Below, one piece after another: positions 49,902 to 61,088 of a DNA stretch of 64,000 nt; positions within the stretch are counted from its first letter, which is position 1, and every line of letters begins with the position of its first letter. The notes beneath the pieces were generated by a model. That model made no database searches. It had not been told where the DNA came from and saw only the letters and a program-made list of their open reading frames with translations. The DNA is from Candidatus Nitrotoga sp. AM1P (lineage in GTDB: Bacteria; Pseudomonadota; Gammaproteobacteria; Burkholderiales; Gallionellaceae), in NCBI RefSeq assembly GCF_013168275.1, contig NZ_AP019547.1, positions 372,001 through 436,000 of the forward strand, read 5' to 3'. Position numbers and translations under genes: made by a program.

Positions 49902-51107
49902 TTATTGAATCAGCTCCTCGAGCTGAGAAATTTCTGCGGATCTTTCTAACTTATATTTCACGCCATCTTGACGGATGGACAACAAATGAGCATTAATATT
50001 TTCCGGCGTCAACACCACGCCAAAATCAGCCTCCCCCGTTCCTGATAGGCGAGCCAGTATCTGATGCCCCAATTCTTTCTTGAAGTGCCCAGCTTCCCAA
50101 TAATCAGGTACAACAGTCTGTTTATCGCCAACAGGTGGAACAGTCTCGCGTGCGAAATGATGATAGCCACTGAAATCCCAAAGGGTTGCCTGACCGCGGT
50201 TATGAGTAGCGACCCGTAATGTCAGCTCCCGTTTCCAGTCTTCAAACATATCCCAACAATTAGTGATACGAAAAATCTCCAGTAAATGAGCATGGTATGG
50301 ATAGATAACCACCTTAACTTGAATCCCATGGGTATGAGCAGCATCCAGAATGGCGGTCACGTCCTCGAAAGCAGGAGAGGTATGAGTGCCACGGGAAAAC
50401 AAATTTTTTGAACGCTTCTGATAAACGCGCATATTCTCGATATCACGCTGCCGGAATAAATTGAAATACCCCTCATTGCGTGCAATCCGCGAATAATCAT
50501 GCATGGGATTAAATCCAGTTGCAGTTAAATGTGCTACCTCTGTTCTGCCGTGCATTCGCACAGTGTCTATGCTATGCAACACAGCATTCAGGGAAGCCAG
50601 AGTGATGGCACTATCAAGCATCATCTGTAACCAACGTTTATTATTGATCTGCCCATCTGGCGTAATTAAAAGCCGATGAATAATTTCTGGTTCCCATTTA
50701 TTACTTATATCGGGCGATACCAGAAAATCCATGAAATCCACCCCCAGCACGATTGTTTTGGGGGGATGGGCTGCCGCCAAGACATGTTCGAAGAGACGAC
50801 GGGCAACACGGGTACCTGTGCCCGGCAGTGCTAAGTTGTATATGGGCTGAGCTGATTCGGGCCAAGCCACATCTGCGGGATCGAAGCCCACTTCTGCTCG
50901 TGAGTTACCTAAAATGAGTGTGCGCGGTGAATGTTTCAATACCAGATAAGGTTTAACTAATTCGCCTTGTGTCGCACCATTAGGTTTCCAGTTACCTTCG
51001 CTATATGGCCGGTAAAGTCCGTAGGGATCGACCCAGTAATTTAGTGTCACCGCCCCTGTCAATAAAATCAGTAAGGCAAAAAACCAGATACGCAAGTAAG
51101 TTGCCAT
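49902..51107 (-). CDS. Membrane-anchored SGNH-like protein partnering the MBOAT acyltransferase
   Basis: About 401 residues from MATYLRIWFFALLILLTGAV: one N-terminal membrane helix, then a large periplasmic domain. TLILGNSRAEVGFDP carries a GxSR block like the nucleophile motif of SGNH/AlgX-DltD-type proteins; IVLGVDFMDF and VIYPYHAHLLEIF follow. Proteins of this plan usually sit beside AlgI-like MBOATs and complete polysaccharide O-acetylation. The ATG lies 3 bases after the MBOAT stop; the frame is open upstream to 51332 but that part overlaps the MBOAT gene. Confidence 0.75.
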   Translation of the reverse strand: MATYLRIWFFALLILLTGAVTLNYWVDPYGLYRPYSEGNWKPNGATQGELVKPYLVLKHSPRTLILGNSRAEVGFDPADVAWPESAQPIYNLALPGTGTRVARRLFEHVLAAAHPPKTIVLGVDFMDFLVSPDISNKWEPEIIHRLLITPDGQINNKRWLQMMLDSAITLASLNAVLHSIDTVRMHGRTEVAHLTATGFNPMHDYSRIARNEGYFNLFRQRDIENMRVYQKRSKNLFSRGTHTSPAFEDVTAILDAAHTHGIQVKVVIYPYHAHLLEIFRITNCWDMFEDWKRELTLRVATHNRGQATLWDFSGYHHFARETVPPVGDKQTVVPDYWEAGHFKKELGHQILARLSGTGEADFGVVLTPENINAHLLSIRQDGVKYKLERSAEISQLEELIQ

Positions 51108-51109
51108 GA

Positions 51110-52666
51110 TTAGAACTGGTAATAGAGGAATTGCGTAGCTTGAGATAGTGAAAGTACACCAGTTACTGCAAGTATTGCCATCGCCAATCCCCAAGCAATG
51201 GTTGTTCTCCATTCCAATCGTGCTGTAACTGCTACTGGATCGAAATCGAGCCCGGGGGAATGGCGGCGCATTAGTTCCTGGGTATTCGGCAGAAACAGAG
51301 CGATGGTTAACAGGCAGATAACCCATCCCCAAGTAAATATGAAACGACTGCCGCCTCCGAGAGAAAAATGTATGTTCAGACTTTCCAGTATGCTCGCTGC
51401 ACCACCCAACTTCGATTGAAATACTGTCGGTAAACTGATGCCATGCAATCCGATCATGCCGGAAAGCATGTTCAACGCACCTTCAAGCGTGGTTGCACGA
51501 AAGAATACCCAGGCCACTACAACGGCAATAAAAGTGAAGGCCCATGCTGTCAGTTTGCCCCAAATCCCTGTATTTCCGAGATCTGGAAAATACCTTTTGC
51601 ATAGGGAACGCCAACCATGGTTTATGGCCAAATACAAACCGTGCAGTCCGCCCCATAACACAAAATTCCAGGACGCTCCGTGCCACAAACCGCCCAAAAG
51701 CATGGTAACTATTAGATTAATCTGCCGCCGCATGGGACCTCTGCGATTGCCTCCTAAGGGGATATATAGATAATCCCGCAAAAAACGTGACAGGGTCATA
51801 TGCCAACGGCGCCAAAAATCAATAATATTGGTTGCCTTGTAGGGTGAATTGAAATTCAGCGGTAGCACGATGCCAAACATCCTCGAAAGTCCAATGGCCA
51901 TATCTGAATAGCCGGAAAAATCGAAATACAACTGTGCGGTATAAGCCAAAGCACCACCCCATGAGGCCAGTAAATCCAGCTTTTCTCCCATATCGGCAGC
52001 ATGAAAGGCGACATTGGCATAGGGTGATACGCCATCGGCCAATACAGATTTTTTGAACAAGCCTATCGTGAAGATGGTCAGACCGATGGTCATATTGTCC
52101 CAGGAAAAACGATATGTCTCGGGGCGAGCGAATTGGGGCATCATTTCTTTATGATGCAGCACCGGGCCGGCGATCAGATGTGGAAAATAAGTGACAAACA
52201 ACAGGTAGTGGATGAAATTGTATTCCCGCGCTTTGCCCGACCAAGCATCCACTAGAAAAGCAATTTGTGTGAAAGTGAAAAATGAAATACCCAATGGCAA
52301 GAGTATGTCCTGCAGAGTCCAGCCCGTATCTAAAATACGGTTGGTTGTATCAAGAAAGAAATTGGCGTACTTGTAGTAACCCAAGAGCAGCAAATCAGCA
52401 ACAATACCGGCCGTTAGAATAAAATTTTTACGTCGATTTCGATCTTTCTCGTGTTCCCGAGCGAGAGCGTAACCTATTCCATAATTGAAAAAGATCGAAG
52501 CCAGTAGCAATCCTACATAGGCGAGGTTCCAGTATCCATAAAAAAACAGGGAAGCGGCACCCAACCAGGCAGCGGCAAGCTGTCGGCTATAGGCACCTAA
52601 ACGGAAAAAAACAATCGCCGTCACAGGCAAAAACAGCAGCAGGAATGAATAGGAATTGAAAAGCAT
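51110..52666 (-). CDS. MBOAT-family O-acyltransferase (AlgI-like)
   Basis: 518 residues with about 10-12 membrane helices. The MBOAT hallmarks are present: FDFSGYSDMAIGLSRMFGI, NIIDFWRRWHMTLSRFLRDYLYIPLGGNRRG and the catalytic-His segment LLGGLWHGASWNFVLWGGLHG. AlgI-like enzymes pass acetyl groups across the membrane for O-acetylation of exopolysaccharide. Directly followed by its SGNH-like partner; an asparagine-synthase-like gene lies upstream in the same direction. Confidence 0.93.
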   Translation of the reverse strand: MLFNSYSFLLLFLPVTAIVFFRLGAYSRQLAAAWLGAASLFFYGYWNLAYVGLLLASIFFNYGIGYALAREHEKDRNRRKNFILTAGIVADLLLLGYYKYANFFLDTTNRILDTGWTLQDILLPLGISFFTFTQIAFLVDAWSGKAREYNFIHYLLFVTYFPHLIAGPVLHHKEMMPQFARPETYRFSWDNMTIGLTIFTIGLFKKSVLADGVSPYANVAFHAADMGEKLDLLASWGGALAYTAQLYFDFSGYSDMAIGLSRMFGIVLPLNFNSPYKATNIIDFWRRWHMTLSRFLRDYLYIPLGGNRRGPMRRQINLIVTMLLGGLWHGASWNFVLWGGLHGLYLAINHGWRSLCKRYFPDLGNTGIWGKLTAWAFTFIAVVVAWVFFRATTLEGALNMLSGMIGLHGISLPTVFQSKLGGAASILESLNIHFSLGGGSRFIFTWGWVICLLTIALFLPNTQELMRRHSPGLDFDPVAVTARLEWRTTIAWGLAMAILAVTGVLSLSQATQFLYYQF

Positions 52667-52908
52667 CGTTAATATCGGGAAATGCTATTTATGTTCGTAT
52701 ACCTAAATCCCATCTACCGGGAGTCGTATCTTTTTAACATCAGGCATTTCGTTTCGTGCTGGCCATTTAGAGAGCCAGCATGATCGATTTTAATTTATTG
52801 CTCTTAATGTGATAGAACAGTCTTTTAGGGCTGATTGCCTTAGTTGTGAAAGGTAGAGTAATTCCATGTCTATGCAGGTAGCCGGACTGCAAGTTTTGCT
52901 TACATTCC

Positions 52909-54744
52909 CTAGCTTTCATGATGCTGCAACCATTGCTCCAGCATCATCAGCACCCAAATCATAACGCCGTAATAAGCTGCATGTCCCGAGCGGTGTTGTT
53001 CAATCAACGCGTCAAGGTATTCTGGCTTGATATAACCACGTCTTCGCAATGACTTCAAACTGTCATAGGTCAACTCTTGCAGTGGACGATAGGTTTGCAT
53101 CCAGACGCCAAAAGGCAAACCAAATCCTTGCTTGCTTTTGGTGAGAGTTTCCTGGGGCAAAAAATCTTTGAGCGCTTCCTTGAAAAAGTATCTGAGCTTC
53201 AACCCTTTTACTTTAAGAGAAGGGGGAAGTTGCGCTGCAAACGTGACAATATCCTCATCCAACAGAGGGTAATGAACTGCTACACCCGCCAATTCACACA
53301 TTCGGTTCACCTTGCGCAAGTCATTGTCGGCCAAGGTAAACTTTAGATCCAGATTAAGGAGGCGATTGATAGAGGAAGTGGAATCGGTACGGCCATATTC
53401 TGCTCGCAGCATTGCGTTCGGTTCTTGGTGATTCACTTGAGCCAGAAAGTCAGCAGTGAAAATCTCGCTCGGCGAAGCGCGATGTAAAAAATTATAAGTT
53501 TCCAACCGATCTGGTAAGGGAATTTGAGCTTGCGCGATGTAGCTTTTTAACTTTCTCAATAATGGGATATGTTCTATGCCCGGCATGCCAGACATAACAG
53601 GCTCCACTATGCTATGCCGTAGCATTGCAGGTACAAGAGAATACGCTTCGAATATTTTTTGTTTGGCATAGCGCGTGTTTCCGCCAAAAATTTCGTCCCC
53701 GCCGTCCCCCGCCAGCATCAGCCTAATGCCTTGTTCTTTGGCTAATTTAGCACAACAATAGGCAGGGACTGCCGATGCATTTCCAAAGGGTTCGTCGTAG
53801 GCTTGGGCAATCAGCGGGATCGTATCGACGACATCTTGTGCCGTGACATAGTATTCGTGAGCATGGGTGCCAAAATGCTTGCTCGTAATGCGTGCAAACT
53901 CCATTTCATCGTAGCCTTCGGCTGCAAATCCAATAGAAAAGGTATTTGCTGGCTTAGTGGAGGATTGGGCGAGTACCCCTGCAATAGTAGAACTGTCCGT
54001 ACCACCACTTAGAAAAGCGCCTACTTGCTCATCGGTGACTGACCTTTTCAGGGCGGTTTGCAGCAATTTCTTAAGGGTTTCTTGGCGTTGTATAAAGTGG
54101 CTTTGACCTGAGTCAGCATATTCCAGGTGCCAATAAAAATTCGTTTCAATTTTCCCATTTTGGAATAGCGCATACTGCCCGGGCAGTAGCTTGCGTACAT
54201 TTTTATATATACTTCCGGGAGAAGGAACTGAATGAAAAAATAAATAATTAAAGATCGATTGAGGATCAATTACTCGCTCTATATTGGGATGAGCGACTAC
54301 CCCATTTGTGCTGGTAGCGAAAATAAAATGGTCGCATGGTGCGGCATAGCAACTGGAGTAAATACCCAATCGATCAATGGCGACAAGGGCCGTACCTTCC
54401 TGTGCGTCAATAATGGCAACGCAAAAAGCTCCATGCATATCCTCAAGAAATGTTTTTCCTGATCTGGAGTATGCTTTAGCCACTGCAGCCGCTGAAGTTT
54501 TTTCTTGCGCAAGCTCATTTAACTCATTGTTTCCCCAATATACATTACCGATAATAGCTACCTTAAGTGAGCCTTCTTCATGGCAACTTGCTTGGTCAAA
54601 TTTTGACCAAGCTGCTATTCCCTCACAATAACCATAAAGCGCCTGCATCGAGTCGCTTTTTTCGTCAGTCATAGCATCTACCATGGCATCGGTTATTTCC
54701 TTAGCAAGCATAGAATCTTTCTTGCCACCGAACCAACCACACAT
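52909..54744 (-). CDS. Asparagine synthase (glutamine-hydrolysing), AsnB-like
   Basis: About 611 residues: N-terminal class II glutaminase with catalytic Cys2 (MCGWFGG; the start at 54744 puts Cys next to Met, while the ATG at 54753 adds MKG and would block it, although the GGAG site suits that ATG better), then the synthase domain with PP-loop GAFLSGGTDSSTIAGVL and SIGFAAEGYDEMEFA. MLAGDGGDEIFGGNTRYA is the conserved AsnB motif. Paralogues in polysaccharide clusters amidate sugars or lipids; with the MBOAT pair this is likely, but amino-acid synthesis is possible. Confidence 0.9.
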   Translation of the reverse strand: MCGWFGGKKDSMLAKEITDAMVDAMTDEKSDSMQALYGYCEGIAAWSKFDQASCHEEGSLKVAIIGNVYWGNNELNELAQEKTSAAAVAKAYSRSGKTFLEDMHGAFCVAIIDAQEGTALVAIDRLGIYSSCYAAPCDHFIFATSTNGVVAHPNIERVIDPQSIFNYLFFHSVPSPGSIYKNVRKLLPGQYALFQNGKIETNFYWHLEYADSGQSHFIQRQETLKKLLQTALKRSVTDEQVGAFLSGGTDSSTIAGVLAQSSTKPANTFSIGFAAEGYDEMEFARITSKHFGTHAHEYYVTAQDVVDTIPLIAQAYDEPFGNASAVPAYCCAKLAKEQGIRLMLAGDGGDEIFGGNTRYAKQKIFEAYSLVPAMLRHSIVEPVMSGMPGIEHIPLLRKLKSYIAQAQIPLPDRLETYNFLHRASPSEIFTADFLAQVNHQEPNAMLRAEYGRTDSTSSINRLLNLDLKFTLADNDLRKVNRMCELAGVAVHYPLLDEDIVTFAAQLPPSLKVKGLKLRYFFKEALKDFLPQETLTKSKQGFGLPFGVWMQTYRPLQELTYDSLKSLRRRGYIKPEYLDALIEQHRSGHAAYYGVMIWVLMMLEQWLQHHES

Positions 54745-54753
54745 TCCCTTCAT

Positions 54754-55289
54754 GCAATCTCCTTGTTAGTCTGCAACGGACAATTTTAATTAAACCTCTG
54801 GCATTGCCGGAGGTCATTTAACTTGATAAGCCTGCTTATTACATTGACTTTATTTAATTTTATTGATTTGGATAGAATTTTAGATTGATTGATGTAATAA
54901 CTATGCATTCCTCTAAATATAAGGATTTTGTTATTTATACATATTACTTTATAACATTTAATCGGCTTTATGTGATTTGCAGTGGATAACTCTTAGGTAA
55001 GTGCAAGATGAGCAAAAGAGATGGCCATCTAAAAGTTGGTTTGTCCTGAGCAGATGCGTCCCTATGTTAAGGTACTCAACATGCTGGTTATTATGTCTAA
55101 AATGGCGGTGAGGTTTTTGTTCATGATTTGACGTCCATTCCAGCAATTAATCAACTGTATGGAACGATTTTTGATGGTTAATAAATATTGGATTAAGTAC
55201 GGTACCGCACTGTCCGAGTTTAATATTTCACGTAATATTCAGGCGCGGATATTCCCGCCATATTGGCAATCAATTTTCAGGAGATTTTT
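54754..55289. other. Gene-poor, AT-rich region upstream of asnB-like gene and csbD
   Basis: 536 bases with divergent promoters expected. A hairpin CCTCTGGC-ATT-GCCGGAGG lies at 54796-54814 in the leader of the asnB-like gene. A 62-codon minus frame (54958-55146) has no protein character. GGAG at 55279-55282 serves csbD. Confidence 0.4.
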
Positions 55290-55466
55290 ATGAACAAAGA
55301 TCAAGTTAAAGGCCGTATTGAAGAAATTAAAGGTAAAGTTAAGGAAGTCGCCGGCAAAATCACTGATGACAAAAATCTGGAAATAAAAGGAAATATTCAA
55401 AAGAACATCGGTAAAGCCCAAGCTGGCTTTGGTGATCTTAAGAATGACCTTAAAAAAAGCAGCTGA
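55290..55466 (+). CDS. CsbD-family stress protein
   Basis: 58 residues: MNKDQVKGRIEEIKGKVKEV then AGKITDDKNLEIKGNIQKN and GKAQAGFGDLKNDLKK. This is the CsbD repeat-helix pattern. Such small hydrophilic proteins are induced by general stress in many bacteria; the exact role is unknown. CAGGAG precedes ATG 55290. Followed after 91 bases by a PRC-barrel gene, a pairing common in proteobacterial stress loci. Confidence 0.88.
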   Translation: MNKDQVKGRIEEIKGKVKEVAGKITDDKNLEIKGNIQKNIGKAQAGFGDLKNDLKKSS

Positions 55467-55557
55467 AGCGATTATGGCGCAGAATGCATTAACAATATTA
55501 AATGAGCGAATGCATAGCAAACATTTCTTAAGCAAAAATTTCTACTGGAGATAAATT

Positions 55558-55929
55558 ATGAGTTATGAAGATAATGATACCGATGAGATAAACAAAAACA
55601 GTGGTGATGGGCCTGGTTCCCAATTGATGGGGATAAATACGCTTATTGGAAATGATGTCTATAATCAAATAGAAGAAGATCTGGGTGACATCAAGGAAAT
55701 CATGCTGGACATGGAGAGCGGTAAAATCGTTTATGCAGTATTGTCCTATGGCGGTATTCTTGGCATAGGAGAAAAACTTTTCGCAGTGCCATGGGGTGCG
55801 TTGACACTAGATACGACAAACAAGCGTTTCATACTTAATGTAGAAAAAGATCAACTTGAAAATGCGCCGGGATTCGATAAGGATAATTGGCCCGATGTGG
55901 CGGATCCAGCTTGGAAAAATGAAGTTTAG
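55558..55929 (+). CDS. PRC-barrel domain protein
   Basis: 123 residues, soluble. MGINTLIGNDVYNQIEEDLGDIKEIMLDMESGKIVYAVLSYGGILGIGEKLFAVPWGAL (quoted here only by its landmarks LIGNDVYN, GDIKEIMLD, VYAVLSYGG, FAVPWGAL) is a PRC-barrel of the kind found in stand-alone stress proteins. A GGAG site (TACTGGAGATAAATT) precedes the ATG. Probably co-expressed with csbD. Confidence 0.87.
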   Translation: MSYEDNDTDEINKNSGDGPGSQLMGINTLIGNDVYNQIEEDLGDIKEIMLDMESGKIVYAVLSYGGILGIGEKLFAVPWGALTLDTTNKRFILNVEKDQLENAPGFDKDNWPDVADPAWKNEV

Positions 55930-56688
55930 TAATCTGGATTTTATCTGACAGCCACCCTAAAAATTCGATAACTGTCAGATCAAGTCTGAGCTAGTGCAAC
56001 TACATATTAACTTTTGTGGTTGGGTTTTGAATCCGCCCTACATTAAATTTCACCGCCGTATTTCTTCCATGTCGATCACCATGCATGCATTGCATCAGGA
56101 TTACTTCTGAATTTTAGTTGTTCAAATTTATTTCTCATTTGAAATTCAAATCGCCTTCAAATTCATTCCGTGTTGGGCATGCACCGTCCTGAAAATTCCG
56201 GCTGTACAAGTTCAAGAAACGACATTGCAAATTCCGTTATCGATCTCTGCACCGACCAATTCGAAAGCAATAGCAAGCTGGTTGCAATAGCATATGTTGT
56301 CCATGGTGGACATGATTAAATTTGAACTGTAAAGAATTGTGTAGGTGCTCCGTGGGTGAAACAAATTGTTACAAATTTTCCCTTAAAATGAATATTTTTC
56401 TTACAGTTCAAGCATATTCTCTACTTTCTCAATGCTATATAATAAAAATATTAACTAGGTGATGCATACAATAAGCAGATATTAATCTATATCAAAAGCT
56501 TTCAACAAAGGTTGGTAGGCCAGATGGATTGAAATATACACATGGCATGCTGGCTTGAATATTTCGTCAAAACCAGCATTCTGTTCACCCAAACACATAC
56601 GTTATTTAAATTGGCACGTTGAAGGTTTTGCTGTTGTTATAGTTTAAAGGCAACCAAAAATGCATCAAATTAACGGTAGGAAAACTGA
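55930..56688. other. Long intergenic region upstream of the RND operon
   Basis: 759 AT-rich bases. A 47-codon frame at about 56180-56320 has no family resemblance. A small palindrome GTCCATGGTGGAC lies near 56298-56310. No tRNA, repeat or IS end was seen. The last 200 bases should contain the mdtA promoter; no two-component regulator gene is adjacent. Confidence 0.4.
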
Positions 56689-57978
56689 ATGAAGAATAAA
56701 GCCATTTGGATTACGGTCGGGGTTTTAGTGATCGCCGGAGTACTTGCGACCTTTTTATTATATGGGAAGCAGGAAAAGCAAACGCCAACGGAAACGCCGC
56801 CAATGGGACGTGGTGGCAGGGATGGTGCAAACCGACCCGTGCCGGTGACAGTTGCAATCGCCCGGACAGGTGATATCGATGTGATGATTAACGCATTGGG
56901 CACTGTTACCGCACGCAACACTGTAACGGTTAAACCTCGCGTCGACGGCCAGCTTGTTCGAGTTGCTTTTCGTGAAGGTCAAGTTGTGAAGATTGGAGAT
57001 TTACTTGCAGAAATTGATCCACGCTCTTTCCAGTCGCAACTTGATCAAGCGAACGGACAGTTAATGCGGGATCAGGCGTTACTGGCTAATGCGCGGCTTG
57101 ATCAAGCTCGTTATCGTGGCCTGTTGGCGAAAGATTCTATCGCTAAGCAACAGGTCGACGCGCAGGAAGCGCTGGTAAGACAATATGAGGGAGGGGTGAA
57201 AACGGACAGGGCTCTGGTGGATAACGCTAAACTACAGCTTGCTTTCACTCGCGTTACGGCCCCGATTGCTGGTCGGCTTGGGCTGCGTTTGGTTGACACC
57301 GGTAATATGGTTCGCGCCACGGATACGGGTGGTTTGGTCGTTATTACTCAGACTCAGCCGATTACTGTCATTTTCTCAATTCCTTCGGATAATCTTACTG
57401 CAGTGATAAATAAACTTCAGGATAATCAACAGCTGACAGTCGAAGCTTGGGATCGTGATAATAAAAATAAGTTGGCGATTGGTACGTTGCTGACAATTGA
57501 CAATCAGATTGATGCCACAACGGGAACTGTCAAGCTTAAGGCCGAATTCACCAATTCTGACAATGCTCTTTTCCCGAATCAGTTTGTCAATGTCCACTTG
57601 CGCATCGAAACTCGCCACGGAGTGACTGTAGTTCCGACTTCAGCATCCCAGCGTGGCACGCAGGGAACCTTTTTCTATGTGGTGGATGAGAGCAAAACAG
57701 TGAGCATGCGACCTGTCGTGCTCGGACCAATTTCAGGCAATATTATGGCGGTCGAGAAGGGTTTGGTTCCTGGCGAGAAAGTAGTAATCGACGGTGCGGA
57801 CAAGCTGCGTCCGGGCGCAAAAGTGGAGATAAATTTCCCTGGTGAAAAGGGCGGAGAAAGCAAAGGCTCTCCTCGAGGTGATAGATCTCAAGGTGATAGA
57901 TCTCGAGGTGAGAGGCCTCAAGGTGAGAGGCGCCAAAATGGGCGTAACCCCGCAGCTGAGAGCAAAGGTGGGGTATGA
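56689..57978 (+). CDS. mdtA: RND efflux periplasmic adaptor (MdtA-like)
   Basis: 429 residues. One N-terminal membrane helix ([20 protein letters not shown]), then membrane-fusion domains: [42 protein letters not shown] lipoyl part (key phrases [17 protein letters not shown]), a coiled-coil hairpin (about 100-170), the lipoyl return [18 protein letters not shown] and beta-barrel. The C-terminal 45 residues are a Gly/Arg/Glu-rich tail with four 5-residue repeats ([20 protein letters not shown]). Overlaps mdtB by 4 bases. Confidence 0.94.
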   Translation: MKNKAIWITVGVLVIAGVLATFLLYGKQEKQTPTETPPMGRGGRDGANRPVPVTVAIARTGDIDVMINALGTVTARNTVTVKPRVDGQLVRVAFREGQVVKIGDLLAEIDPRSFQSQLDQANGQLMRDQALLANARLDQARYRGLLAKDSIAKQQVDAQEALVRQYEGGVKTDRALVDNAKLQLAFTRVTAPIAGRLGLRLVDTGNMVRATDTGGLVVITQTQPITVIFSIPSDNLTAVINKLQDNQQLTVEAWDRDNKNKLAIGTLLTIDNQIDATTGTVKLKAEFTNSDNALFPNQFVNVHLRIETRHGVTVVPTSASQRGTQGTFFYVVDESKTVSMRPVVLGPISGNIMAVEKGLVPGEKVVIDGADKLRPGAKVEINFPGEKGGESKGSPRGDRSQGDRSRGERPQGERRQNGRNPAAESKGGV

Positions 57979-60900
57979 ACCCTTCACGTCTGTTTATTAT
58001 CCGGCCAGTTGCAACATCACTGCTAATGGTCGCCATTCTGTTGTCAGGCATGCTGGCCTATCGTTTATTGCCAGTTTCAGCTTTGCCGGAGGTTGATTAC
58101 CCGACTATTCAAGTGACTACTTTTTACCCCGGTGCTAGTCCGGACGTCACAACATCCTCAATTACCGCACCATTGGAGCGTCAGTTCGGTCAAATGCCCG
58201 GTCTGAACCAGATGTCTTCCAGCAGCTCAGGCGGCGCTTCAGTTATTACTCTGCAGTTTGGACTCGATCTTAGCCTTGATGTTGCCGAACAGGGAGTGCA
58301 GGCAGCGATTAACGCGGCTACTTCTTTCCTGCCTACTGATTTACCGATGCCGCCAATTTACAGCAAGGTCAATCCCGCTGATGCACCTATCGTTACGCTG
58401 GCGATTACGTCCGAAACGCTACCGCTGCCGAAAGTGCAAGACTTAGTAGATACACGCTTGGCGCAGAAACTTTCGCAGCTGCCTGGCGTCGGTCTGGTTA
58501 GTATTGGCGGCGGTCAACGGCCTGCGGTTCGTATCCAGGCTAATCCCAAATCACTTGCTGCAAATGGTCTAAACCTCGACGATATTCGCATTGCGATCGG
58601 AAATGCCAATGTAAACATTGCGAAAGGAAGTTTTGATGGCGCGGCTCGGGCTTCAACCCTGGACGCCAACGACCAACTTAAGTCAGCCGAAGAATACCGA
58701 AATCTTATTATCGCTTGGCGTAATGGCGCTCCGATTCGTTTAAGTGATATTGCCGAGACCATTGATGGAGCCGAGAACACACACCTTGCGGCCTGGGCTG
58801 ATCAAACTCGAGCTGTGATCCTGAATATTCGGCGTCAACCTGGAGCCAATGTCATTGAAACGGTGAATCGCATCCAGAAGCTTTTGCCGCAACTGCAAGC
58901 TACATTACCTGGATCTATTAATGTCAAGATTCTCACTGATCGAACTACTACGATTCGCGCCTCGGTGGAAGATGTCCGTTTCGAATTGATGCTTTCTGTC
59001 GTGCTGGTGGTGATGGTCATCTTTCTGTTTTTACGTAACGTGTACGCCACCATCATCCCCGGCATTGCCGTGCCGCTCTCGCTTATCGGCACTTTTGGCG
59101 TGATGTATCTGGCTGGTTTCAGTATCAATAATTTGACGCTGATGGCGCTCACAATTGCTACGGGATTTGTGGTGGATGACGCAATAGTAATGATCGAGAA
59201 TATCATGCGTTATATCGAGGCTGGCGATTCGCCCTTGCAAGCGGCGCTCAAGGGCGCCGAGCAAATAAGCTTTACCATTATTTCGTTGACCTTTTCGCTA
59301 ATCGCTGTGTTGATTCCGCTGCTGTTCATGGGAGATGTAGTCGGCCGGCTGTTCCGCGAATTCGCTATCACATTGGCGGTGGCGATTCTGATTTCTGCCG
59401 TTGTATCGCTTACCCTCACGCCGATGATGTGTGCCAAATTGTTGCGACATATACCTGCTGCCGAGCAGGGTTGGTTTTACCGTAAGAGTGGCGTTTTTTT
59501 CGATAGGGTGATTGCGCGTTATGGGGGCATGCTCAACTGGGTGCTTGACCGTCAGTTAGCTACGTTGCTGGTAGCGGGAGCCACATTGGTTCTTACCGTA
59601 CTGCTCTATATGTTCGTGCCCAAAGGTTTTTTTCCGGTGCAGGACACTGGGGTGATTCAAGGTATGACCCAAGCCCCTCAGTCTGTTTCTTTCGCGGCGA
59701 TGGCCGAACGACAACAGGCACTCGCTCAGGTTGTGCTGAAAGATCCTGCGGTGGAGAGTTTGTCGTCCTTCATCGGCGTTGATGGCACGAATGCCACGCT
59801 AAACAGTGGCCGCATGCTGATTAACCTCAAACCAAAGAGCGCTCGCAACATTGACGCCACTGGCGTGATTCGTCGCCTGCAACACAGTCTGGCAGAGGTG
59901 CCGGGGATAGAGATGTACATGCAACCGGTGCAGGATCTAACTATTGAGACACGGGTAAGTAGCACTCAATACCAGTTCAGTGTCGAAGACGCCAATCCGG
60001 TCGAGTTGGCCGAATGGGCACCCAAATTGCTGGAGCGTCTACGCAAATTGCCGGAACTGATTGATGTTGACAGCGATGTTCAAGACCAAGGCTTACAGGC
60101 CTACGTCGAGATCGACCGCGATACCGCTGGTCGACTTGGCATTACGCCTGCGGCAATAGATAACACGTTATACAACGCCTTTGGCCAACGACTTATCTCG
60201 ACCATATTTACCCAATCCAGCCTGTATCGCGTCGTGCTGGAAGTTAAGCCTGACTCTCAGCGAGGGCCCGAGGCTCTGAATGGAATTTACATCGTATCGC
60301 TTAATGGTAGTCAGGTGCCGTTATCGTCGATTGCTCGTATTTCAGAACGTGCGACACCGCTGTCTATCAACCATATCGATCAGTTTCCCGCCGCCACTAT
60401 TTCTTTTAACTTGGCGCCTGGCGCGTCGTTGGGTAACGCAGTGAAGGCTATTCGTGCTGCGGAACAAGAAATTGGACTGCCTGTTAGTGTTCAAACCAGT
60501 TTTCAAGGAGCTGCTCTGGCGTTTCAGGCTTCTCTGAGCAACATGTTGCTACTGATTCTTGCGGCAATTATTACAATGTATATTGTTCTGGGGATACTCT
60601 ATGAGAGTTATATTCACCCGGTCACCATTCTATCCACCCTTCCTTCCGCTGGCGTCGGGGCATTATTAGCACTGTTGCTGTCGCGCACCGATCTTGGAGT
60701 AATCGGCATTATCGGTATCATTTTGCTAATTGGCATCGTTAAGAAAAATGCCATTATGATGATCGATTTCGCGCTGGATGCAGAGCGAAATCACGGCAAA
60801 ACACCACGTGAGGCAATCTACGAAGCTTGCCTGTTACGTTTTCGGCCGATTCTGATGACGACCATGTGTGCCTTGCTTGCTGCGCTTCCATTGATGCTCG

Positions 60901-61073
60901 GCACCGGCGTTGGGTCCGAATTGCGCCATCCTCTGGGTATCACGATGGTGGGAGGATTGCTGGTAAGTCAGGTGCTGACTCTATTTACAACGCCGGTTAT
61001 TTACCTTGCCTTTGATCAGTGGGCGCAACGCTTTAAATCATCCCCTCAGCTGCCAACCGTATCTGAGGTGTAA
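57975..61073 (+). CDS. mdtB: RND efflux inner-membrane transporter, MdtB-like
   Basis: 1032 residues, full length. Starts [20 protein letters not shown] and closely follows enteric MdtB ([41 protein letters not shown]). Proton-relay Asp residues lie in [16 protein letters not shown] (TM4), and the internal repeat of 12 helices is complete. Works as a heterotrimer with MdtC for bile-salt, novobiocin or metal-type toxic compounds; substrates here are unknown. Confidence 0.95.
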   Translation: MNPSRLFIIRPVATSLLMVAILLSGMLAYRLLPVSALPEVDYPTIQVTTFYPGASPDVTTSSITAPLERQFGQMPGLNQMSSSSSGGASVITLQFGLDLSLDVAEQGVQAAINAATSFLPTDLPMPPIYSKVNPADAPIVTLAITSETLPLPKVQDLVDTRLAQKLSQLPGVGLVSIGGGQRPAVRIQANPKSLAANGLNLDDIRIAIGNANVNIAKGSFDGAARASTLDANDQLKSAEEYRNLIIAWRNGAPIRLSDIAETIDGAENTHLAAWADQTRAVILNIRRQPGANVIETVNRIQKLLPQLQATLPGSINVKILTDRTTTIRASVEDVRFELMLSVVLVVMVIFLFLRNVYATIIPGIAVPLSLIGTFGVMYLAGFSINNLTLMALTIATGFVVDDAIVMIENIMRYIEAGDSPLQAALKGAEQISFTIISLTFSLIAVLIPLLFMGDVVGRLFREFAITLAVAILISAVVSLTLTPMMCAKLLRHIPAAEQGWFYRKSGVFFDRVIARYGGMLNWVLDRQLATLLVAGATLVLTVLLYMFVPKGFFPVQDTGVIQGMTQAPQSVSFAAMAERQQALAQVVLKDPAVESLSSFIGVDGTNATLNSGRMLINLKPKSARNIDATGVIRRLQHSLAEVPGIEMYMQPVQDLTIETRVSSTQYQFSVEDANPVELAEWAPKLLERLRKLPELIDVDSDVQDQGLQAYVEIDRDTAGRLGITPAAIDNTLYNAFGQRLISTIFTQSSLYRVVLEVKPDSQRGPEALNGIYIVSLNGSQVPLSSIARISERATPLSINHIDQFPAATISFNLAPGASLGNAVKAIRAAEQEIGLPVSVQTSFQGAALAFQASLSNMLLLILAAIITMYIVLGILYESYIHPVTILSTLPSAGVGALLALLLSRTDLGVIGIIGIILLIGIVKKNAIMMIDFALDAERNHGKTPREAIYEACLLRFRPILMTTMCALLAALPLMLGTGVGSELRHPLGITMVGGLLVSQVLTLFTTPVIYLAFDQWAQRFKSSPQLPTVSEV

Positions 61074-61088
61074 CACCATCTTGCTGCC

